Source of the DNA: Bacillota bacterium
GTDB taxonomy: Bacteria; Bacillota; Clostridia; Tissierellales; Peptoniphilaceae
Direction of reading: 5' to 3'
Length of the DNA: 64,000 nucleotides
NCBI GenBank assembly: GCA_030532225.1
Contig: JAUNLQ010000002.1
Coordinates: 124,001-188,000, forward strand
Part shown: in pieces, positions 42,634-50,857 of the stretch
Layout: each line of letters starts with the position of its first letter
Position numbering within the stretch: the stretch's first letter is position 1
The notes under the pieces: generated by a model
What the model saw: only the letters and a program-made list of their open reading frames with translations
Database searches by the model: none
Told to the model about the DNA's origin: nothing
Made by a program: the position numbers and the translations under genes

Positions 42634-42661
42634 AGTATATCAAAATTTAAAATTTTTTCAA
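42634..42661 (-). promoter_or_regulatory. Promoter of the serS leader
   Basis: Minus strand TTGAAA, 16-bp spacer, TATACT, placed correctly before the T-box. Confidence 0.6.
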
Positions 42662-42753
42662 GATATTTTCTAGGCCTTTTAAGCTATTTAAGGGCTTTTC
42701 CTTGTAAAATTATGGTAAAATATAAGTAGATTGAAAATAAAGGAGAGATTTTT

Positions 42754-43953
42754 TTGGATTTAAAAGATAAAAAAATAGTCCTAGGGATAAGCGGCGGAAT
42801 TTCTGCCTACAAGTCCCCTGGCATCTGTTCCCTATTGAGAAAACAAGGAGCCAAGGTCAAGGTGGTTATGACCCAGGCTGCCACAGAATTTGTCAGTCCC
42901 CTAACCTTTAGGACCATGACAGACAACTTAGTCTATAGTGAAATGTTTGAAAAAAATCCATCTCAAGCCTTAGTTGAACATATAGAACTGACTAAGTGGG
43001 CAGATATTATAGTTATAGCTCCAGCAACTGCCAACACTATAGCAAAAATTGCCAATGGCATAGCAGACAACCTACTAACATCTATGATGCTGGCCTACAG
43101 AAGTCCAGTTATTATTGTCCCTGCCATGAACACCTATATGCTAAACAACCCTGCCACTAGACAGAATCTAAAAACCCTTAGAGACAGGGGCATGCTAGTC
43201 CTAGGCACCCACACAGATTTACTTGCTTGTAAGGATGTAGGTGACGGGAAGATGCTTGAGCCTGAAGAAATTGTAGATGAAATTGATACAGTCTTAAGAA
43301 AAAAAGACCTGGCAGGAAAAAATTTCCTAATTACTGCTGGCCCAACTATTGAAGCCATTGATCCAGTAAGATACCTAAGCAACCACTCTTCTGGCAAGAT
43401 GGGCTACGAACTAGCAAGAGAAGCTATGAAAAGAGGGGCCAAGGTAAAGCTAATTTCAGGACCAACTAATCTTCAAGCTCCAAAGGGCCTAGACCTTATT
43501 CAAGTCCAGTCTACAGAAGATATGTACCAGGCTGTAGAAAAATATTTTGACCAGACCCATGTGCTAATAAAGGCAGCAGCTCCAGCTGACTTTAGACCAG
43601 CTAAACAAGCTATGGAAAAAATTAAAAAGAAAGACCAGGACCAAATGGTCTTAGAACTTTCTCCTAACAAGGACATTTTAAAAACCATGGGCCAAAGAAA
43701 AAAAGACCAAGTCTTAGTTGGCTTTGCAGCAGAATCTGAAAATGAACTGGAAAATGGCCTAGAAAAAATCACTAAAAAAAACTTAGACCTAATTGTAATT
43801 AACAACATTAAGGCCAAGGACGCAGGCTTTAAGACAGATACTAACAAGGTCCTTATAGTAGACAAGGACAAACAAGTCCAAGACCTAGACCTAATGACCA
43901 AAACAGACCTGGCCAATGTAATCTTAGACAGAGTCTTACAAATCCTTAAATAA
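42754..43953 (+). CDS. coaBC: Bifunctional CoaBC (PPC synthetase/decarboxylase)
   Basis: 399 residues. It joins cysteine to 4'-phosphopantothenate (CoaB) and decarboxylates the product (CoaC) with FMN, for coenzyme A. CoaC half (about 1-190): VLGISGGISAYKSPGI, catalytic HIELTKWADIIVIAPATANTIAK and PAMNTYM. CoaB half (about 190-399): ITAGPTIEAIDPVRYLSNHSSGKMGYELA and the AAAPADFRP loop. Start is TTG after AAAGGAGAGATTTTT. Together with the ECF S component and coaX further on, this supports CoA made from imported pantothenate. Divergent from serS. Confidence 0.95.
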   Translation: MDLKDKKIVLGISGGISAYKSPGICSLLRKQGAKVKVVMTQAATEFVSPLTFRTMTDNLVYSEMFEKNPSQALVEHIELTKWADIIVIAPATANTIAKIANGIADNLLTSMMLAYRSPVIIVPAMNTYMLNNPATRQNLKTLRDRGMLVLGTHTDLLACKDVGDGKMLEPEEIVDEIDTVLRKKDLAGKNFLITAGPTIEAIDPVRYLSNHSSGKMGYELAREAMKRGAKVKLISGPTNLQAPKGLDLIQVQSTEDMYQAVEKYFDQTHVLIKAAAPADFRPAKQAMEKIKKKDQDQMVLELSPNKDILKTMGQRKKDQVLVGFAAESENELENGLEKITKKNLDLIVINNIKAKDAGFKTDTNKVLIVDKDKQVQDLDLMTKTDLANVILDRVLQILK

Positions 43954-43958
43954 AAGAT

Positions 43959-43989
43959 AGTAGCCTAAAAATCTAGGCTACTTTTTTTA
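43959..43989. terminator. Bidirectional terminator
   Basis: AGTAGCCTA / TAGGCTACT with T7 on the plus strand; overlaps the 3' end of the convergent MATE gene. Confidence 0.82.
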
Positions 43990-45285
43990 TCTTACTTTAC
44001 TTGTTTTTAAAAAATAAATGCCTATAAGCATGGTGAAAAATTCTGCTAGGACAAAAGAAGCCCAAATTCCCTTCATAGCAAAAAGGTCAGCCATAATAAT
44101 TAACAGGGGCAAAGAAAATACCAATCCCCTGGCCATACTAATAACAAAGGACTTTCTCAATTCTTCTATAGCAGCAAAGCTACTTACTAAAACTATATTA
44201 ATGCCAGCAAAGAAGGAACCAGCAAAATAAATTCTTAGACCAAGAAAGGCAAGGTCATAGGCATCTTGGCCTCCATTTAAAAGGAAAATCGAAACTAAAG
44301 GATCTGTGAAAATATAAGACAGGCTATAGATTACAAGAGTACCAAGAACAGACAGACCTAGTTGGTACTTTATTAGTCTATTAATATTTGCAAAATTATT
44401 TCTGCCATAGTTTTCTGAAATTAAAGGCTGGGTCCCAAAGGCTATGCCATTTAAAACAGCCATAAACATATAATTTAAGTTGGCTATAATGCCATAGGCA
44501 GCTAGACCTGGATTTCCAGAAGTTTTTAAAATTACAAAATTAAAGCCAGTTATTAAAATAGCCACACAAATATCCACAATAAAAGTTGGAAGACCGAAGT
44601 TTATTAGGTCTCTTATATGGGCCAGGCTGATTTTTGCATCAAAATAAAAAAACTTAATCTTAGCTTTCAAATAAGCTAGGACAATTAGAAGCCAGGAAAA
44701 ACTGGCAGAAAGTCCAGTTGCTAGGGCAGCTCCAAAAATGCCCCAGGAAAAATATTTTAAAAACACAAAGTCTAAAATAATATTTAAAAAAGAAGCTGAC
44801 AACATGGCAGCCATAGCCAGTCTAGGCCTGCCATCATTTCTCACGAAAACTGTAACCATGTGATTTATCATATAAGATGGAGCAAAAAATAAAATAACCT
44901 TCATATAGACCCTAGTTACCTCTAGACTTTGGTCATTGGCACCAAAAGCTAGGGCCAGATCTTTAGGAAAAAAGAAGCCTAAGAAAAATATAAAAGCCAA
45001 AAGCAGGTTGATCTTTAAGGCTACTGAAAATATTTTATAGGCCTCTGTGTCTCTGTCCAAGGACTTGTGCATGGCAAATCTTGAGGCTCCTCCCACTCCT
45101 AAGGCCAAGGAAAAGGCAGTCATAAGACTGAAAAGAGGCAGACTTAAATTCACTGCTATTAGCCCCTTGGCTCCAACATAGTAGGCAATAAAAAAAGCAT
45201 CTGCCACTACATAAAGGGAGATTCCTAGCATGCCTAAAATATTTGAAGATGTGTATTTTAAAAATTTTTCTAATAAGTCATTCAT
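43987..45285 (-). CDS. MATE family transporter (second copy)
   Basis: 432 residues, twelve predicted membrane helices. NILGMLGISLYVVADAFFIAYYVGAKGLIAVNLSLP and GVGGASRFAMHKS at the start and NGIAFGTQPLISENYGRNNFANI in the second half are MATE marks of the branch that includes DinF-like and Vibrio-type pumps. It is shorter and clearly different from the MATE protein at 29.7 kb, so this is not a recent duplication. Substrate unknown. Start ATG follows GGAGTTTTTAT. Monocistronic. Confidence 0.9.
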   Translation of the reverse strand: MNDLLEKFLKYTSSNILGMLGISLYVVADAFFIAYYVGAKGLIAVNLSLPLFSLMTAFSLALGVGGASRFAMHKSLDRDTEAYKIFSVALKINLLLAFIFFLGFFFPKDLALAFGANDQSLEVTRVYMKVILFFAPSYMINHMVTVFVRNDGRPRLAMAAMLSASFLNIILDFVFLKYFSWGIFGAALATGLSASFSWLLIVLAYLKAKIKFFYFDAKISLAHIRDLINFGLPTFIVDICVAILITGFNFVILKTSGNPGLAAYGIIANLNYMFMAVLNGIAFGTQPLISENYGRNNFANINRLIKYQLGLSVLGTLVIYSLSYIFTDPLVSIFLLNGGQDAYDLAFLGLRIYFAGSFFAGINIVLVSSFAAIEELRKSFVISMARGLVFSLPLLIIMADLFAMKGIWASFVLAEFFTMLIGIYFLKTSKVR

Positions 45286-45440
45286 ATAAAAACTCCAAAA
45301 AAACTAAATCTATTCTAACTTAGTAAGGGACCGAAAGCAAGAAGATTATTTTTTCGTCTTAGTTTATTAAAAATAAATTATCAATCGTCTTAAATATTAA
45401 ATCTTTTTTACAAATCATTTTTATTTTCTAGTTTTTTTTG

Positions 45441-45449
45441 TGCTATACT
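45441..45449 (+). promoter_or_regulatory. Extended -10 promoter of the 34-residue gene
   Basis: TGCTATACT, about 43 bp before the start codon. Confidence 0.55.
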
Positions 45450-45491
45450 AATTGTGTTAGTAACTTGCAATTATTTCTATAGGAGGTTTAT

Positions 45492-45596
45492 ATGTTTGAA
45501 ATTTTTACAGCTTCTTTTGTAGCTTTGCCCTATATAATTTTTCTAGTCTTGGCCATAGTGCTTATTATATATTTTCTAAAGAAGCCAAAGAAGTAA
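45492..45596 (+). CDS. Small single-pass membrane protein, 34 residues
   Basis: Perfect ribosome site AGGAGGTTTAT, then MFEIFTASFVALPYIIFLV and a hydrophobic run closing in FLKKPKK. One membrane helix (about 9-29) with a positive tail, so the C-terminus should face the cytoplasm. It has its own promoter (45441-45449) and terminator (45619-45648), the signature of a real single-gene unit. No family is recognised; the shape recalls small membrane regulators or type I toxin peptides, but no antisense RNA promoter is obvious. Below the length cut-off of most gene finders. Confidence 0.7.
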   Translation: MFEIFTASFVALPYIIFLVLAIVLIIYFLKKPKK

Positions 45597-45618
45597 AAGT
45601 CCATTTTAGGCAAAGAAA

Positions 45619-45648
45619 AACTCGGAAGTTTTTTCCGAGTTATTTTTT
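45619..45648 (+). terminator. Terminator of the 34-residue gene
   Basis: AACTCGGAA / TTCCGAGTT with ATTTTTT; its far end overlaps the coaX 3' end on the other strand. Confidence 0.85.
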
Positions 45649-46416
45649 ATTTCTTTCGTATATAATTTTTAAGCCTTCTAGGGTTAACATAGGGTCGATT
45701 TTTTCTATATAGGCACTTTGGTCCAGAAAGAGTTGTGAATAACCTCCTGTTGAAATTACCTTGACCCTAGAGTCTGCTGTTTTTAGTTGTCCTACCATCT
45801 TGGCTATAATTGAGTCAATTAGACCTAAATAGCCATGGTAGATGCCTGCCTGCATAGATGTTACTGTGTTCTTTCCTATGATCTTGTCAGTTTTTATAAT
45901 CTCCACCTTAGGCAACTTGGACGCCCTTTGGAAAAGTGCGTCAGCAGATATTTTTATACCTGGACAAATAGCTCCCCCTAGGTAGTCTCCTTTTTGATTA
46001 ATGGCATCAAAGGTAATGGCTGTGCCTAGGTCTACTACAACTAAGGGACCTCCATATTTTTCGTAGGCTGCTACAGAATTTACTATTCTGTCTGCCCCTA
46101 CTTCCTTTGGATTGTCATAAAGTATATTCATTCCAGTCTTCACACCTGGCCCTATTATTATTGGATCAAGGTCAAAGTATTTTTTGCATATTTCTGGGAA
46201 TATGTCGTTTATATTGGGCACAACTGAAGATATTATTATGTCGTTAATGTCCTTAGGCTCTATATTAGTTGACCCTAACATTTGTCTAAGCATAAGACCA
46301 TACTCATCTACAGTTTTGTTTTTGTCTGTAGAAACTCTCCAATCATAAACCAACTCGTCTCCTTGAAAAACTCCAAGAACTATATTTGTGTTTCCAACAT
46401 CTATTACAAGTAGCAT
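45640..46416 (-). CDS. coaX: Type III pantothenate kinase
   Basis: 258 residues. It phosphorylates pantothenate, the first CoA step, and unlike CoaA is not feedback-inhibited by CoA. ASKHA motifs: LLVIDVGNTNIVLGVF at the start, GADRIVNSVAAYEKYGGPLVVVDLGTAITFDAI (about 100-132), and GGAICPGIKISADALFQRASKLP. Start ATG follows AGGAGAAGCTT. It lies 9 bp after the ECF S component gene, which makes a pantothenate uptake and trapping unit likely. Confidence 0.95.
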   Translation of the reverse strand: MLLVIDVGNTNIVLGVFQGDELVYDWRVSTDKNKTVDEYGLMLRQMLGSTNIEPKDINDIIISSVVPNINDIFPEICKKYFDLDPIIIGPGVKTGMNILYDNPKEVGADRIVNSVAAYEKYGGPLVVVDLGTAITFDAINQKGDYLGGAICPGIKISADALFQRASKLPKVEIIKTDKIIGKNTVTSMQAGIYHGYLGLIDSIIAKMVGQLKTADSRVKVISTGGYSQLFLDQSAYIEKIDPMLTLEGLKIIYERNKK

Positions 46417-46425
46417 AAGCTTCTC

Positions 46426-47181
46426 CTATTTCATTTCCCTTATTTTGTTTACTACATTGGTAACTAGGATTATGGCAATTATACATTCAGGTAGGCCATT
46501 GACTAAGGCTATTGAAAAAATAATCTTCTTGGCCATGTCAGCATTTTGGCCTAGGGCAGCAACAAATTCTCCCCCATAAAGCAAATATATCATAGTCAAG
46601 ACTCCAAAGGTGTTAATTATAGTTCCTATAGCTGCAGCCAAGACTACCTCAAAGGATTGGTCCAAGTACTTGGTCATAGCAACATAGGCTATATAAAGAG
46701 TCAAAACTATTAAAATAATATTTATTCCTAGATTTAGCCAGTTGGCTTCTAGGGCTGTTTTGTAAGAGCCATAGCCAAGATAGGCAAGAACTCCTGTACA
46801 AATTGCCAACAAAAGTCCCCTAGTCCTAGGGCCTCCAATGGACTTTACTCCTTGGTAGGCATAATAGGTCCCTATGCCTATTAAAACCCTTGGTAGAATT
46901 GAAACTAAGGGATTTAAAAACACAAAGGATACTGGGGTCATATTGACCAAGGCGTTAACCAAGGATGAAATCCCAAAGATTAAGCCTACAAAGCCTCCTA
47001 CTACAGGACCATAGGCAATAGATCCAACTATAACAGGAATGTGCATTATAGTTGCCCTTGTTGGTCCTATGGGAATAAAACCAAGAGGGGTCATTCCCAA
47101 AACTGCTGTCAAGGCTCCTAACAAGGCGATTATGGCCATGTTTTTTGTAGTAAGCCTTCTGTTTACCATTGTCTTATTCAT
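46426..47181 (-). CDS. ECF transporter S component, pantothenate type
   Basis: 251 residues with about six membrane helices. The signature PLGFIPIGPTRATIMHIPVIVGSIAYGPVVGGFVGLIFGISSLVNA (about 30-75) fits the S components of ECF transporters annotated for pantothenate (PanT/DUF3816 group). It binds the vitamin outside and needs the shared EcfAA'T module, which is not in this window. Co-transcription with coaX supports pantothenate as substrate. CGGAGGTAAAAA precedes ATG, inside a leader that may be structured. Confidence 0.85.
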   Translation of the reverse strand: MNKTMVNRRLTTKNMAIIALLGALTAVLGMTPLGFIPIGPTRATIMHIPVIVGSIAYGPVVGGFVGLIFGISSLVNALVNMTPVSFVFLNPLVSILPRVLIGIGTYYAYQGVKSIGGPRTRGLLLAICTGVLAYLGYGSYKTALEANWLNLGINIILIVLTLYIAYVAMTKYLDQSFEVVLAAAIGTIINTFGVLTMIYLLYGGEFVAALGQNADMAKKIIFSIALVNGLPECIIAIILVTNVVNKIREMK

Positions 47182-47184
47182 TTT

Positions 47185-47275
47185 TTACCTCCGATCTAGC
47201 CCTTAACGGTGCCAGTCTAAAAAAACTACATGCAATATTCTTACCCTTGTCCCGCTCTTAAAGATGCAGGCTATA
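47185..47275 (-). promoter_or_regulatory. Candidate structured leader of the ECF-coaX unit
   Basis: The minus strand shows TATAAT overlapping the stop codon of the P1 gene, then about 90 nt of RNA with competing helices: UAGCC near the 5' end can pair with GGCUA next to the Shine-Dalgarno, CUGCAU pairs with AUGUAG followed by U7 (terminator-like), and CUGGC pairs with GCUAG. I match it to no known riboswitch class. Regulation of pantothenate uptake by this leader is a guess. Confidence 0.35.
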
Positions 47276-48226
47276 TTATAAATCAGTAAAGGCCTTAAAA
47301 TTCTTATAGGACTGAGCTGATTCAATAGCGTTAATTATGGCTTTTTCCATGGCCTCTATGGCCAAGATGCCAACTAAGTTTATGTCAGCTTGGACTCCTC
47401 CTGTAGCCAAGGAAAAAATCGTGTCTCCGTCATAGCTAGTATGAACAGGAAATATTCTTCTAGCATAGGCGTTGTGGGCCATTTCTGCCAGCTTGTTGGC
47501 CTGGGCCTTATTTAGGTCTGCATTTGTGGCAACAACTCCAATAGTGGTGTTTCTCCCTTGTAAGGAGGCCTTATAGCCTTCCTTCATTATGGACCCAGTG
47601 TCTAGAAAGTTTTTATTTTTATAGTCATAGACTCCAGCAATTTTTTTATTGTCCAAACCAAAAACATCTCCCATGGCATTTACAACTACCAGGGCTCCAA
47701 CAACTAGGTCTCCAACTTGAACTGAGGCAGAACCAAGTCCAGCCTTCATTGTAAAGTCAGGTCCTAAAATTTTTCCAACTGAAGCTCCAGCTCCTGCCCC
47801 AACATTGCCTTGGCGATTTTCTTGGTAGCTAGCAAGCTTAGCTGCCTGGTAGCCCATTTGAAAGTCTGGTCTAACTTTAGGATCTCCTAAGCCTAAATCA
47901 AAAATTACAGCAGAAGCTACTATAGGAACCTTACAAATGCCAGTATCAAAGCCTATGTTTTCTTCTTCTAAGTATTTCATCACTCCACTAGCAGCATCTA
48001 AACCAAAGGCAGAACCACCTGCTAGGACTATAGAATTAATCTTGTCCATCATTTTTTTCTCTTGGAAGAGATCTGTCTCTCTAGTTCCTGGAGCAGAGCC
48101 CCTTACGTCGACGCCACCAACAGCCCCCTGGTCACAAATAATTACACTGGCACCAGTCATGGCTGAATCATCTTGCCAGTGGCCAACTTTTATACCTGGA
48201 ACATCTGTCAAATATCCTGCATACAT
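47276..48226 (-). CDS. P1 family peptidase (DmpA-like)
   Basis: 316 residues of an N-terminal nucleophile hydrolase that cuts itself in two and then acts as an aminopeptidase or amidase. Seen: DVPGIKVGHWQDDSAMTGASVI at the start, GGVDVRGSAPGTRETDLF (about 38-55), the SAFGLDAASGVMKYLEE helix, and the self-cleavage region GRNTTIGVVATNADLNK (about 222-238). Start ATG follows GAGGTGGAAGT. It precedes the ECF-coaX pair by about 95 bp on the same strand. Confidence 0.9.
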   Translation of the reverse strand: MYAGYLTDVPGIKVGHWQDDSAMTGASVIICDQGAVGGVDVRGSAPGTRETDLFQEKKMMDKINSIVLAGGSAFGLDAASGVMKYLEEENIGFDTGICKVPIVASAVIFDLGLGDPKVRPDFQMGYQAAKLASYQENRQGNVGAGAGASVGKILGPDFTMKAGLGSASVQVGDLVVGALVVVNAMGDVFGLDNKKIAGVYDYKNKNFLDTGSIMKEGYKASLQGRNTTIGVVATNADLNKAQANKLAEMAHNAYARRIFPVHTSYDGDTIFSLATGGVQADINLVGILAIEAMEKAIINAIESAQSYKNFKAFTDL

Positions 48227-48343
48227 ACTTCCACCTCATTTCCCCTAACTATTATATATCCTAAATAATTTTTTTCAAATAATTAGACAAAGTTTTTCTT
48301 TAGCCTTAAATTTTTCCAGATTAAATACCAAAAAACTTTTCCT

Positions 48344-48376
48344 AAAAAATCCCCCTAAGCTTAAAACTTAGAGGGA
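48344..48376 (-). terminator. Terminator of the GlsB-like gene
   Basis: Minus strand CCCTCTAAG / CTTAGGGGG with ATTTTTTA. Confidence 0.8.
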
Positions 48377-48382
48377 AAACTT

Positions 48383-48643
48383 TTATCTTTTTCCTTTAAT
48401 TAAATCTACTAGGAACAATAGCAAGGAAGCACCTACAACGCCTACTAAAATACTGGCAAAGTTAAATCCATCTACATTTCCTCCGCCAATGCCAATTTTT
48501 GTAGACAACCAGCCACCAAGCATTGAGCCTATAATTCCTACGACTATATTGGCTCCTGCTCCCATTTGAGCATCTTTTTTCATTATTTTACTTGCTATCC
48601 AGCCAACTAGGGCTCCGAAAATTAACCAACCTATTATACTCAT
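48383..48643 (-). CDS. GlsB/YeaQ/YmgE family stress membrane protein
   Basis: 86 residues, three short glycine-rich membrane helices with GALVGWIASKIMKKDAQMGAGANIVVGIIGSMLGGWL, the standard YeaQ/YmgE (transglycosylase-associated) pattern. Probably a membrane stress protein; the enzymatic name is historical and no catalytic residue is visible. GGGGGATAATT precedes ATG. Monocistronic. Confidence 0.92.
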   Translation of the reverse strand: MSIIGWLIFGALVGWIASKIMKKDAQMGAGANIVVGIIGSMLGGWLSTKIGIGGGNVDGFNFASILVGVVGASLLLFLVDLIKGKR

Positions 48644-48796
48644 AATTATCCCCCTTTATTTGGTCTTAACTTCTTGTTTATAGTTTATATATACCTGTTT
48701 TTTTAAGTCTAACTCTAAATTTTTCCTTTTGTAAATATTTTGTAACCAAATCTTAACTAATTTTTTGTCAAATTATGGATTTTTATCCTACTTATG

Positions 48797-48805
48797 TGGT
48801 ATAAA
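48797..48805 (+). promoter_or_regulatory. Extended -10 promoter
   Basis: TGGTATAAA, about 43 bp before the start of the secreted protein gene. Confidence 0.45.
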
Positions 48806-48847
48806 TATATTATAAGAACGTTATCAAAATTTTTTTAGGAGGATCTT

Positions 48848-50155
48848 ATGAAAAAAAGAGTGTTAGGAATTATATTATTGTTAGCTCTAGTACTTACTTT
48901 TATGCCAACAAGTGCTTCTGCTAAAAATGTCGAAATTGTGCCTTACGATTATTATCACAATGGCGGTTACTGGCCTTTATATTCTGACTATTACGTAAAA
49001 ATTTATGATGCCGCTGACGATTATGTTGGAACAGTTTATTATGGTGATACTATTTTAAACTTAACAAAAGGAAGTTATACTGCTAAAGTTTATTATGGTA
49101 ATAACCGTTATTATACTGAAGATTTTTATTATAACGGAACAGACAGCGTTGTTCGCTTATCTTATTACGGTTACTATGATGGATATTATCCATATGATCG
49201 TTACATTTCTTCTGTAAGAGTTTATGGAAATAAAGTTACAGGAGTTACAGCACCTTATGCTAAAGTTGTTTTATACAACAGCTCAGGCAAGATAGCAGAA
49301 ACAGATGTAGCTGATGCATATGGTAATTTCAGTATTTCTTACAACTTTGAAAAATACTACTATGACGAGTTCTATGGACGTTGGTACAATATTGACGACT
49401 TCTACCTAAGAGCAGATAATGGTGCAAAATACTATCTAAACTCAGGCTATGTAGATGGATACTATTATTATAACTCAGGTCGTGTAAACAACCCTAAAGG
49501 TGGAGACGACTTTATTAACGGCAAATGGGCTTATCCTTATGCCTTAGTTACAGTAAGAGACAACCAAGACAGATATCTTGGATCAGCAACTGCAGCCTCT
49601 GACGGAAGCTTCTCAATAGCCCTATCTAGAGACTTAATCGCTGGAGAAACTTTAAGAATAACTTATGGCCACAGAAACTATGTAGACAGAACAGAAACTG
49701 TTATTGTTGGTGGCATAAGAAATCCTGAAAAGAGAGAAAAAGTTGTTAGCAAGTTTGTAATTGGTGACCCAGAATATTCTGAAACCAAATACGGCAAAAC
49801 AAAACAAGAAAAAATGGATGTTGCTCCTTATATTAAAAACGGAAGAACAATGCTTCCTCTAAGATATGTAGCCCAATCTCTAGGCTATAAAGTAAATTGG
49901 GACCAAGCAACAAAGAACGCTGTATTTATTAAAGGTTCTAACGTTGCAGTAATAAACCTTTACTCAAGAGAAATTTTTGTAAATCGTAAGAGCTATACAC
50001 TTTCTGTTGAACCTGTAACTGTTGAAGGTAGAATTATGCTTCCAGTATCAGAACTAGGAATGGCTTTAGGACTTACTCATGGTAACTATGGCCAAGACAA
50101 AAACATTGAGTGGGACGCATCAACTCAAAGTGTAATAATTACAACTTACCAATAA
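48848..50155 (+). CDS. Secreted protein with copper amine oxidase N-terminal-like domain
   Basis: 435 residues. Sec signal peptide with cleavage after SASA (Ala25). A Tyr-rich segment (about 28-115) is followed by two Ig-like beta domains with parallel wording (VTGVTAPYAKVVLYNSSGKI and FINGKWAYPYALVTVRDNQDR, each followed by GNFSI/GSFSI), then a Cu_amine_oxidN1 domain (about 330-432) with NGRTMLPLRYVAQSLGYKVNWD and EGRIMLPVSELGMALG. Despite the name this domain binds no copper by itself and is usual in surface proteins of Bacillota. Probably wall-associated; no LPXTG motif. Not an oxidase. Confidence 0.88.
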   Translation: MKKRVLGIILLLALVLTFMPTSASAKNVEIVPYDYYHNGGYWPLYSDYYVKIYDAADDYVGTVYYGDTILNLTKGSYTAKVYYGNNRYYTEDFYYNGTDSVVRLSYYGYYDGYYPYDRYISSVRVYGNKVTGVTAPYAKVVLYNSSGKIAETDVADAYGNFSISYNFEKYYYDEFYGRWYNIDDFYLRADNGAKYYLNSGYVDGYYYYNSGRVNNPKGGDDFINGKWAYPYALVTVRDNQDRYLGSATAASDGSFSIALSRDLIAGETLRITYGHRNYVDRTETVIVGGIRNPEKREKVVSKFVIGDPEYSETKYGKTKQEKMDVAPYIKNGRTMLPLRYVAQSLGYKVNWDQATKNAVFIKGSNVAVINLYSREIFVNRKSYTLSVEPVTVEGRIMLPVSELGMALGLTHGNYGQDKNIEWDASTQSVIITTYQ

Positions 50156-50171
50156 AATTCAAAGGAAAACC

Positions 50172-50200
50172 AAGGACCTTGTTTACAGGGTCCTTTTTCT
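50172..50200 (+). terminator. Terminator of the secreted protein gene
   Basis: AAGGACC / GGTCCTT with a T-rich tail; read-through into the next gene is possible because it starts only 14 bp later. Confidence 0.8.
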
Positions 50201-50213
50201 ATAGGAGAAAACA

Positions 50214-50732
50214 ATGAAAATAATAGACTTAGGCAAAGAACTTTATCAGGGCATGGAAGTTTTTCCAGGAGATCCTGACTTTGAAATAGGAGAAATCCAC
50301 ACTATAGACAGCCATGGTTGGAACTTATCTACAATAAAAATTGGCCTGCACACAGGCAGCCACCTAGATGCTCCCTACCACATGGACCCAAAAGGAAAAA
50401 CCATAGACCAAATCCCCCTAACAAACACAGTATGTCAGGCCCTAAAAACAAAAAACTTGGACAAAGTAAAAGAGAACTTAGGTCTAATAATAGACTTTCC
50501 CTTAGACCAAGACCAAGTTGAAAAACTTTTAAAACTAAGACCAAGCTTTGTAGGAGGAGACCTGGACCAAGAAGTAGAAAGAAGGCTTTTGCAAGCTGGC
50601 ATAATTACCTACACAGACCTGGAAAATATTGACCTTCTTCCCTATGACCAGATTTTTCTCTTTGTAGGCCAGCCCTTGAAAATAAGAAATGGAGATGGAT
50701 CGCCAGTAAGGCCTTTGGCAATCTTCCTTTAA
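50214..50732 (+). CDS. Cyclase family protein (KynB-like), internally shortened
   Basis: 172 residues; relatives usually have 200-215. The metal motif GLHTGSHLDAPYHMDP is intact (about residues 43-58) and so is the end PLKIRNGDGSPVRPLAIFL. The middle, where the family has a TGW segment and a second His, is cut down to VGGDLDQEVERRLLQAGI, so about 35 residues seem to be missing. Members hydrolyse N-formylkynurenine or act on small amides; with this gap activity is uncertain. AGGAGAAAACA precedes ATG. Confidence 0.82.
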   Translation: MKIIDLGKELYQGMEVFPGDPDFEIGEIHTIDSHGWNLSTIKIGLHTGSHLDAPYHMDPKGKTIDQIPLTNTVCQALKTKNLDKVKENLGLIIDFPLDQDQVEKLLKLRPSFVGGDLDQEVERRLLQAGIITYTDLENIDLLPYDQIFLFVGQPLKIRNGDGSPVRPLAIFL

Positions 50733-50857
50733 GTGTGTTTTAGTCTAGATTTTTCTTGATGTAACATAGACTTTACACAAGTTCCAAGACAATTTGCTGG
50801 TGGAAAGATAAATCTTTGGCTATAATAAAAGAAAAGTTAGCTATAAAGGAGACTAAA

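Noticed and set aside
42428-42634. Plus-strand open frame of 68 codons before coaBC
   Set aside because: It is the complement of the serS T-box leader.
29692-45285. Two MATE genes as a recent duplication
   Set aside because: The proteins differ throughout in length and motif wording; they belong to different branches.
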